Origin: Myxococcales bacterium
GTDB taxonomy: Bacteria; Myxococcota_A; Polyangia; Polyangiales; Polyangiaceae
DNA length: 5,799 nt
Direction: 5' to 3'
NCBI GenBank assembly: GCA_025362165.1
Contig: JANYHY010000822.1
Coordinates: 1 to 5,799, forward strand
The position numbers were made by a program, and so were the translations under genes. Below, piece by piece: positions 1-4,555 of this stretch. Position 1 is the stretch's first letter. The number at the start of each line of letters is the position of its first letter. The notes below the pieces were generated by a model. That model worked only from the letters and a program-made list of their open reading frames with translations. It was not told the DNA's origin and made no database searches.

Positions 1-105
1 GTCCTTGCCGCCAGAGAAGAGGATGACGGGCCGCTCGCGCGTCGCCACCACCTCTCGGAGGATGAAGATGGCCTCGTCTTCGAGCTGCAAAAGATGTTTT
101 CTCAT
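1..105 (-). CDS. cysD: Sulfate adenylyltransferase subunit 2 (ATP sulfurylase small subunit), 5' end only
   Basis: CysD, with the GTPase subunit CysN, makes adenosine 5'-phosphosulfate (APS) and PPi from sulfate and ATP in the cytoplasm, the entry step of sulfate assimilation. Only the first 35 codons are present, read leftward from the ATG at 105-103. They contain the typical CysD N-terminus: a QLEDEAIFILREV segment at residues 7-19 and the PP-loop nucleotide-binding motif LFSGGKD at 29-35, cut by the window edge. An in-frame TAG at 121-123 with no other plausible start codon in between fixes this start. The gene is divergent from the cysH operon across a 96-base spacer, an arrangement that suggests shared control. 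CysN would be expected further left but cannot be seen. Other PP-loop ATPases share SGGKD, but the preceding segment and the neighbours favour CysD. Confidence 0.9.
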   Translation of the reverse strand, partial: MRKHLLQLEDEAIFILREVVATRERPVILFSGGKD

Positions 106-201
106 GGGCTGTCGAATCTTCTAGCATAATGATTGAGTGTCTACTAAAAAAGAATAAGTCAGTATGACAAACACGACACGCAGACGGTTGAGAGGTCCTT
201 C
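106..201. promoter_or_regulatory. Divergent intergenic control region between cysD and the cysH operon
   Basis: This 96-base spacer separates two divergently read sulfate-assimilation units, so promoters for both should lie here. It is about 43% G+C by hand count, and only about 32% over 111-170, far below the flanking coding DNA. Leftward, a TATGCT that could serve as a -10 lies near the cysD start, with no convincing -35. Rightward, TTGAGT (133-138) and TATGAC (163-168) resemble promoter boxes but are too far apart to form one sigma-70 promoter. A run of six A at 146-151 and a short palindrome at 158-168 are also present. The region is clearly regulatory by position and composition; the exact promoters are not resolved. 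Confidence 0.6.
158..168. promoter_or_regulatory. Short inverted repeat, possible operator
   Basis: GTCA-GTA-TGAC is a perfect 4-base inverted repeat with a 3-base spacer, sitting in the AT-rich core of the divergent spacer, 34 bases before the start of the PQ-loop gene. Its place suits a regulator controlling both directions. It is short enough to occur by chance, and I cannot link it to a named regulator family. Confidence 0.25.
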
Positions 202-489
202 ATGACTCCGTTCTGCTGGCTTGGCGCCGCCGGCATCGTCGCGATCGAAGGCTCGTACGTGCCCCAGATCGTGCGGCTCTTTCGGCTCAAGCGCGCGGAG
301 GACGTCAGCCACTTCTTCCCCCTCCTCAACGCAAGCGGCCGTGTTCTGGCGCTCCTGTATGCGCTCTCGCACGGCGAGACCGTGTTCGTCGGCGGCTTCT
401 TCGTCGGGATCGTGCTTCGCCTCGTGCTGCTCGGACAGGTGCTTTGGTATCGCACGCGCTCGGCGCACCGACTGGAGGTGCTGACATGA
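202..489 (+). CDS. Small three-helix PQ-loop / LAB_N-like (SemiSWEET-fold) membrane protein
   Basis: This 95-residue protein is mostly hydrophobic, with three likely membrane helices at about residues 5-22, 37-56 and 61-83. A PQ pair at 21-22 ends helix 1 (GSYVPQIVRLFRLK, then EDVS), the hallmark of PQ-loop/SemiSWEET half-transporters. The second half (LLYALSHGETVFVGG) resembles the lipid-A-biosynthesis N-terminal (LAB_N) domain, which belongs to the same MtN3-like superfamily. Such half-size proteins usually dimerise in the inner membrane to make a carrier. A GAGAGG at 190-195 lies 6 bases before the ATG. The gene heads the operon and its stop overlaps the cysH start (ATGA, 486-489), implying co-translation. 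The substrate is unknown. A sulfur compound is a context-based guess, noting that the eukaryotic cystine carrier cystinosin is also a PQ-loop protein. Confidence 0.75.
   Translation: MTPFCWLGAAGIVAIEGSYVPQIVRLFRLKRAEDVSHFFPLLNASGRVLALLYALSHGETVFVGGFFVGIVLRLVLLGQVLWYRTRSAHRLEVLT
474..480 (+). promoter_or_regulatory. Ribosome binding site deciding the cysH start
   Basis: GGAGGTG lies 5 bases before the ATG at 486. It chooses that start over an in-frame ATG at 444, which would add 14 residues, lie deeper in the PQ-loop gene and lack a comparable site. Confidence 0.75.
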
Positions 490-1169
490 ACAGCGAGCTG
501 TTCGTCCTCCTCAGAGACGCGCTCGTCCAACACGGAGACGGTTTGCGTGTGGCGTGCTCGCTCGGCGTGGAGGACATGATCGTCGTTCACGAGATCGCCC
601 GAGCTGCGGCGAGCGTCGGCGGCAGGCCGCGCGTCTTCTTGCTCGACACAGGCAGGTTGCCAGAGGAGTCGCACACGCTGCTCGACGCGGCGAAACAGAA
701 GTACGCGATCGACATCGAGGTCCATCTTCCCGACGCCATCGCGGTGGAGCGTCTGGTGAGACGCCAAGGCGCCAATGGGTTCTACGACTCCGTGCAAGCG
801 CGTCGAGCGTGCTGCGAAGCGCGCAAGCTCGGTCCGCTCGCGCGCGCTCTCGAAGGGGCGACCGCGTGGGTGACAGGTCTGCGCAGGGAGCAGTCTCCAA
901 CTCGCTCGGACCTGCCGGTGAGCGAGATCGACGATCGCGGGCTCATCAAGCTCGCCCCGCTCGCGCACTGGACAACCGAACAAGTCTGGGCGTTCGCAAA
1001 GGAGCATCAGGTGTTGATCCACGCGCTTCACTCTCGCGGCTACACCTCGATCGGTTGCGCACCATGCACGCGCGCGACCAAACCCGACGAGCCGCTGCGC
1101 GCCGGTCGGTGGTGGTGGGAAGCGCCCGAGCACAAGGAATGCGGTCTTCACTCGCGGAGCGTGTCATGA
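486..1169 (+). CDS. cysH: Adenylyl-sulfate (APS) reductase, [4Fe-4S] type, thioredoxin-dependent
   Basis: This 227-residue cytoplasmic enzyme reduces APS to sulfite and AMP. Its PP-loop-type nucleotide site reads SLGVEDM at 25-31, followed by LDTGRLPEES at 53-62 and TGLRREQS at 130-137. The iron-sulfur cysteines that mark the bacterial APS reductases, as opposed to cluster-free PAPS reductases such as E. coli CysH, are all there: the pair C109-C110 and C191/C194 (CAPC). The catalytic cysteine sits near the C-terminus in ECGLH (C219). There is no fused thioredoxin domain, so a separate thioredoxin should supply electrons. Using APS directly removes the need for APS kinase, and none is seen here. 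The gene overlaps its neighbours by ATGA at both ends, so expression is probably coupled. Substrate choice (APS rather than PAPS) is inferred from the cluster ligands. Confidence 0.93.
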   Translation: MNSELFVLLRDALVQHGDGLRVACSLGVEDMIVVHEIARAAASVGGRPRVFLLDTGRLPEESHTLLDAAKQKYAIDIEVHLPDAIAVERLVRRQGANGFYDSVQARRACCEARKLGPLARALEGATAWVTGLRREQSPTRSDLPVSEIDDRGLIKLAPLAHWTTEQVWAFAKEHQVLIHALHSRGYTSIGCAPCTRATKPDEPLRAGRWWWEAPEHKECGLHSRSVS

Positions 1170-1723
1170 GCTATCCGCTCTTCTTGAAGCTCGATGGCAA
1201 GCGTGTGCTCGTCGTTGGAGGCGGGCCAGTGGGTCTCGACAAGGCAGCGAAGCTCGCGAGCGCCGGCGCGGTCGTGCGGCTCATCGATCCCCACGCGCGA
1301 ACGAGCGAGACGGTGACAGAGGCGAGGGTAGGGGAGTTCGAAGAGAGCGACCTCGACGGCGTATGGCTCGTCATCGCCGCGGCGCCGCCCGAAGTGAATC
1401 GACGCGTGCGCACGGCCGCAGACGCGAGACAGTTGTTCACGATCGCGATCGACGACGTCGCGAGCTGCACGGCCTACGGTGCGGCGACGTTCGAGCGTGG
1501 CGACGTGACCATCGCGCTGTCTTCGGACGGTCGCGCTCCCGCCTTGGTGTCGCTGATACGAAGCGCGCTCGAGTCACTCATCCCGCACGACGACGCGTCT
1601 CGTTGGAGCGCGATCGCCGCTGCTGCCCGAGGCGACTGGCGCGCGCGCGCGGTGCCGATGCAGGCACGCAAGCCAGCGCTGCTCGTCGCGATGAACGCTG
1701 TCTACGAAGGAGGTGGGCGATGA
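1166..1723 (+). CDS. Precorrin-2 dehydrogenase, possibly also sirohydrochlorin ferrochelatase (CysG N-terminal/Met8p/SirC-like)
   Basis: This 185-residue protein matches the NAD-dependent dehydrogenase part of siroheme synthase, which oxidises precorrin-2 to sirohydrochlorin. The N-terminus reads PLFLKLDGKRVLVVGGGPVG, with a glycine-rich NAD loop at about 16-23. LVIAAAPPEVN at 68-78 matches the family's conserved LxxAAT..xxN stretch. IDD at 95-97 is in the position of the catalytic aspartate of CysG/Met8p, and IALSSDGRAPAL at 116-127 corresponds to the conserved serine/glycine segment. It is shorter than the usual 200-220 residues, with a reduced C-terminal helical part. Whether it also inserts iron, as CysG and Met8p do, or only dehydrogenates, as Bacillus SirC does, cannot be told from sequence. 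GGAG at 1156-1159 precedes the ATG, which overlaps the cysH stop. It supplies cofactor for the sulfite reductase downstream. Confidence 0.85.
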   Translation: MSYPLFLKLDGKRVLVVGGGPVGLDKAAKLASAGAVVRLIDPHARTSETVTEARVGEFEESDLDGVWLVIAAAPPEVNRRVRTAADARQLFTIAIDDVASCTAYGAATFERGDVTIALSSDGRAPALVSLIRSALESLIPHDDASRWSAIAAAARGDWRARAVPMQARKPALLVAMNAVYEGGGR

Positions 1724-2526
1724 CATCCAACGGACAAAGAGGACGGGTGATCCTCGTTGGCGCGGGGCCAGGAGCCTCAGACTTGCTCACGCTCCGCGCG
1801 GTGCGTGCGTTGGGCCAAGCAGATCTCGTGTTGTACGACGCGCTCGTCGATCCACTGATACTCGATTATGCACCTCACGCGATTAGGCACTATGTCGGCA
1901 AGCGCGCGGGCCGACCGAGCATCACTCAAGAGCGCATCCACGCGACCATGATCCGTGCGGCCAAAGCCGGCCGCGTCGTGGTACGACTCAAGTGCGGCGA
2001 TCCTTTCGTGCTCGGTCGTGGTGGTGAAGAGGCGTTGGCCCTGGAACGGGCAAGAATCAAGGTCGAAATCGTCCCTGGTGTCTCGAGCGCGATCGCCGCG
2101 CCAGCCGCAGCAGGCATCCCAGTCACGCACCGTGACCTCTCGCCCGGAGTGCTCGTGCTCTCCGCGGTGCCTTCGAAGCACTACGAGCGCGTGCTCTCTG
2201 CGCTGCCGCCGGGGTCCGTCACCGTAGTGCTGCTCATGGCCATTGGCGGGCGCGCGACGATTGCCAACTATCTCGGCGAAGTCGGTTGGCCAAAAGATCT
2301 CCCCGCGGCGATCGTGCTCGACGCGACGTTGCCGTCCTCGTTCACTTGGACGGGCACGCTCGGAGGCCTAGCCCAAGCACCGCTCCCGCCGGACCACGCG
2401 GAGAGCGCGGGGCTCATCGTCTTGGGTCCCGTCGTCTCGCTCGCGGAGGCGATCTCTCGCGCGACGCAGTCGCGCAACCCCAACAAGGAGAACCAGCCGT
2501 GGCCGATGGAACGACAAGCACACTGA
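1720..2526 (+). CDS. cobA: Uroporphyrinogen-III C-methyltransferase (SUMT)
   Basis: SUMT transfers two methyl groups from S-adenosylmethionine to uroporphyrinogen III at C-2 and C-7, giving precorrin-2, the substrate of the preceding gene's product. The 268 residues carry the family's landmarks in order: VGAGPGASDLLTLRA from 13, LYDALVDP at 38-45, VGKRAG at 59-64, VRLKCGDPFVLGRGGEE at 88-104, PGVSSAIAAPAAAGIPVTHR at 119-138 and GPVVSLAEA near residue 240. The length is normal for a stand-alone SUMT, so siroheme synthesis here uses two separate genes instead of a fused CysG. A strong AAGGAGGTG at 1707-1715 lies 4 bases before the ATG, which overlaps the previous stop (ATGA). The 3' end overlaps the sulfite reductase gene. 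The product could also feed cobalamin synthesis, but the operon points to siroheme. Confidence 0.93.
   Translation: MTSNGQRGRVILVGAGPGASDLLTLRAVRALGQADLVLYDALVDPLILDYAPHAIRHYVGKRAGRPSITQERIHATMIRAAKAGRVVVRLKCGDPFVLGRGGEEALALERARIKVEIVPGVSSAIAAPAAAGIPVTHRDLSPGVLVLSAVPSKHYERVLSALPPGSVTVVLLMAIGGRATIANYLGEVGWPKDLPAAIVLDATLPSSFTWTGTLGGLAQAPLPPDHAESAGLIVLGPVVSLAEAISRATQSRNPNKENQPWPMERQAH
2485..2490 (+). promoter_or_regulatory. Ribosome binding site supporting a GTG start for the sulfite reductase
   Basis: AAGGAG lies within the cobA coding region, 8 bases before GTG at 2499-2501. The reading frame is open back to 2286, but no earlier start has a comparable site, and the first in-frame ATG after the GTG comes only at residue 62, which would cut into the conserved N-terminal domain. 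Confidence 0.75.
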
Positions 2527-4328
2527 GCAACCCAGGTCTGTCGTTCGCGGACTCGCGCGACGTGGACGTGTTCGTCGAGACGCTCGCTCGCTTCGAACGC
2601 GGCGAGCTCAGCGCGGATCAGTGGCGCTCGTTTCGACTCGTCAACGGCACTTACGGCCAACGACAAGAGGGCGATCTCTCGATGGTTCGCGCCAAAATCC
2701 CGCAGGGCGCGCTCTCCGCCGACCAGCTCGTCGCGGTCGCTGACGTCGCCGACAGGTTCTCGCGCGGGTTCTGCCACATCACGACGCGGCAGAATTTTCA
2801 GTTCCACTTCGTGCCGCTCGGCCAAGTAGGCGAGGCGATGCACGCGCTCGCGCGGGCCGGTATCACGACCAAGGAGGCGTGCGGGAATGCCGTTCGAAAT
2901 GTGACCACGAGCCCCACCGCGGGCGTCGCCGACGACGAGATTTTCGACGTGACGCCGTATGCCTCCGCGCTGACGCGCTTCTTCTTACGCCGCCCGATCG
3001 CCAGCTCCTTGCCGCGCAAATTCAAGATCGCGTTCTCGGGCGGTGGTCGCGATCACTCGTTCGCGCTCGTGAACGATCTCGGGTTCGAGGCGCGCACCAC
3101 GCCAGAGGGGGCGCGCGCGTTTCGCGTGACGGTCGGCGGTGGAACTGCGTTGATGTGCCACGGCGGACGAGAGCTCTTCGCGAGCTTGCCCGCCGTCGAG
3201 ATCCTGTGCGTCGCAGAGGCGGTGGCGCGAGTGTTTCACGCGCGAGGTGATCGCCAGAACCGAAAGAAGAACCGGCTGAAGTTCTTGATGAAGCAGCTCG
3301 GCTGGGACACGTTTCGCGCACTCGTGCTCGAGGCGTACGACCAAGTTCGCGCGGAGGAGACGCCCACGCTCGGTTTCGATCCCGAATCGCCGCCACGGCA
3401 AGAATCAGCCCCCGCATCGCGATCGGTCGCGCCGACTACGAGTCAGCTGGACGCGCTCGTCACGTTCGATCGCCCGCGCGGTCCCGGCATCACACCCAAG
3501 TTTCTCTCGGTCCTTGGTGATGCGGAGGGTGAGCGTTTCTTGCGGACCAACGTGCGGGGTCAAGCACAGCACGGGTACTCGATCGTCACGGTGGTCGTCC
3601 CGCTCGGAGACCTCTCGAGCGGACGTCTTCGCGCTCTCGCCGCGCTGTCGCGAGCGTTCTCGGACGGCACCGTCCGCACGAGCATCGGTCAGAACTTAAT
3701 CCTGCGATGGGTGCCCAATCAGGAGCTGCGCACGCTCTACTCGCTCTTGAAACGCATCGGTCTGGCCGAGCCGGATCCCGAATCGATCGCAGATGTCGGC
3801 AGCTGCCCTGGCGCCGAGAGCTGCAAGCTCGCCGTCACGCAGTCGCGCGGCCTCGCGGACTTGCTCGGCGCGCGCTTCAAGTCGAATCGCTCGCTCGTCG
3901 ATCGCGCCGCTGGCGTCAGCATTCGCGTGAGCGGCTGCCCCAACGGCTGCGGGTTGCATCACGTCTCGACGCTCGGCTTCCAAGGCGGCCTCCGCAAGAT
4001 CGATGGGCGCGCGGTGCCGCAGTACCACGTATACGCGGGGGGCGATCTCTCCGGCCCAGACGCGAAGTTCGGGCGCATCATCGGCAAGGTCGTCGCGCGC
4101 CGGATCCCCGACGTGGTCGAGCGTCTGGTCGGCCACTACGAGAGCCGCCGCTCGGAAGGCGAATCGATGACGCAGTTCCTCGCACGCGCGCCGGTCGCGG
4201 AGCTGCGTAGTGCGATATCGGATCTGGAGAAGCTCGACGCGAACTCGGCCACCGCGGACGACTACGTGGATCTCGGCGAGTCGCACGCGTTCACGCCTGC
4301 CACGACAGAGGGCGAGTGCGTCGCGTGA
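2499..4328 (+). CDS. Siroheme/[4Fe-4S] sulfite reductase, ferredoxin-type (nitrite/sulfite reductase family)
   Basis: This 609-residue cytoplasmic hemoprotein should reduce sulfite to sulfide with six electrons. It has the doubled ferredoxin-like/siroheme-domain layout of the family. Cluster ligands are C436 and C442 (CPGAESC) and C480 and C484 (SGCPNGCG), spaced C-x5-C and C-x3-C as in E. coli CysI, the last also bridging to siroheme. Active-site basic residues are visible: R97 in TTRQ, R133 in AVRN, and K174/K176 in LPRKFK. The second lysine is typical of sulfite reductases, where plant nitrite reductases carry asparagine. No CysJ flavoprotein is encoded nearby, so ferredoxin is the likely donor. 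Translation starts at GTG 2499, overlapping cobA by 28 bases. Position after cysH and two siroheme genes supports sulfite as substrate, though nitrite reduction cannot be excluded. Names used for relatives include sir, nirA and cysI. Confidence 0.9.
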   Translation: MADGTTSTLSNPGLSFADSRDVDVFVETLARFERGELSADQWRSFRLVNGTYGQRQEGDLSMVRAKIPQGALSADQLVAVADVADRFSRGFCHITTRQNFQFHFVPLGQVGEAMHALARAGITTKEACGNAVRNVTTSPTAGVADDEIFDVTPYASALTRFFLRRPIASSLPRKFKIAFSGGGRDHSFALVNDLGFEARTTPEGARAFRVTVGGGTALMCHGGRELFASLPAVEILCVAEAVARVFHARGDRQNRKKNRLKFLMKQLGWDTFRALVLEAYDQVRAEETPTLGFDPESPPRQESAPASRSVAPTTSQLDALVTFDRPRGPGITPKFLSVLGDAEGERFLRTNVRGQAQHGYSIVTVVVPLGDLSSGRLRALAALSRAFSDGTVRTSIGQNLILRWVPNQELRTLYSLLKRIGLAEPDPESIADVGSCPGAESCKLAVTQSRGLADLLGARFKSNRSLVDRAAGVSIRVSGCPNGCGLHHVSTLGFQGGLRKIDGRAVPQYHVYAGGDLSGPDAKFGRIIGKVVARRIPDVVERLVGHYESRRSEGESMTQFLARAPVAELRSAISDLEKLDANSATADDYVDLGESHAFTPATTEGECVA

Positions 4329-4345
4329 GGCGATTTTGCCGCTGC

Positions 4346-4377
4346 GCGTTGGCGTTGCCAAACGCAACCGTTAACGC
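4346..4377. repeat. Clustered GCGTT/AACGC inverted repeats
   Basis: Within 32 bases the pentamer GCGTT occurs twice (4346-4350, 4352-4356), followed by its reverse complement AACGC twice (4361-4365, 4373-4377). The inner part can fold as GCGTTGGC against GCCAAACGC with one bulged base, and an 8-base palindrome CGTTAACG lies at 4369-4376. The cluster overlaps the possible hppA promoter, so it could be an operator. It has no T-tract, so it is a poor terminator for the upstream operon. Confidence 0.35.
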
Positions 4378-4502
4378 TATCTAGCCCGCGCTTCTGGAGC
4401 ATCACGGCCAGAGGAGCGAGGCGAGCTGAAGCGCAAGCGTCGACGACCAAGTCCGGACCTTTCCGGGCGCGGCCACGGGCGAAGGCGGCCAACCCCTAGA
4501 CC

Positions 4503-4538
4503 GGGTCCCACCGGTCTCAAGCGGCGGGACCCTTTCTC
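4503..4538 (+). terminator. Terminator-like hairpin just upstream of hppA
   Basis: GGGTCCC at 4503-4509 pairs perfectly with GGGACCC at 4526-4532. After a single A/C mismatch, CCG at 4511-4513 pairs with CGG at 4522-4524, closing an 8-base loop. The GC-rich stem is followed at once by TTTCTC (4533-4538), a short and imperfect U-tract. It may end transcription of the sulfite-reductase operon or act as an attenuator for hppA. An alternative stem, AGACCGG (4498-4504) with CCGGTCT (4511-4517), would take bases away from it. Termination strength is uncertain because of the weak tail. Confidence 0.5.
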
Positions 4539-4555
4539 ACGATGAGGCCAGCACA

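Larger units (their letters stand above)
4329..4555 (+). promoter_or_regulatory. Non-coding stretch with structured hppA leader
   Basis: This 227-base gap between the sulfite reductase stop and hppA holds no convincing gene. It starts with a repeat cluster (4346-4377) and a possible promoter: TTGCCA at 4355-4360, a 17-base spacer, and a weaker TATCTA at 4378-4383. Transcription from there would give a leader of roughly 165 bases. Within it are hairpin A (4391-4397 with 4408-4414), hairpin B (4451-4457 with 4462-4468, one G-U, loop CCTT), hairpin C (4498-4504 with 4511-4517) and the longer hairpin D at 4503-4532. C and D share bases and cannot form together. TGAGG at 4543-4547 is the likely hppA ribosome binding site. 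I cannot match the leader to a known riboswitch class. Confidence 0.5.

Noticed and set aside
133..168. Sigma-70 promoter from TTGAGT and TATGAC
   Set aside because: The boxes are 24 bases apart, too far for a normal spacer of about 17.
444..485. Upstream ATG giving cysH 14 extra residues
   Set aside because: It lacks a good ribosome binding site and lies deep in the preceding gene; ATG 486 has GGAGGTG at the right distance and the same ATGA overlap as the next two junctions.
159..1151. Long open frame on the minus strand across the PQ-loop and cysH genes
   Set aside because: It lies antisense to two well-supported genes, has a low-complexity Arg/Ala-rich product without recognisable motifs, and is expected by chance in high-GC coding DNA.
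2286..2498. 5' extension of the sulfite reductase frame
   Set aside because: The extension overlaps the conserved C-terminal third of cobA, its product is Arg/Pro-rich and unlike the family N-terminus, and a strong ribosome site precedes GTG 2499.
2499..4328. Assignment as an assimilatory nitrite reductase (NirA)
   Set aside because: No nitrate or nitrite genes are nearby; K176 and the cysH/siroheme context favour sulfite reductase. Some nitrite activity remains possible.
3696..4367. Minus-strand open frame antisense to the sulfite reductase 3' end
   Set aside because: It covers the conserved cluster-binding region of a clear gene, and its product shows no family features.
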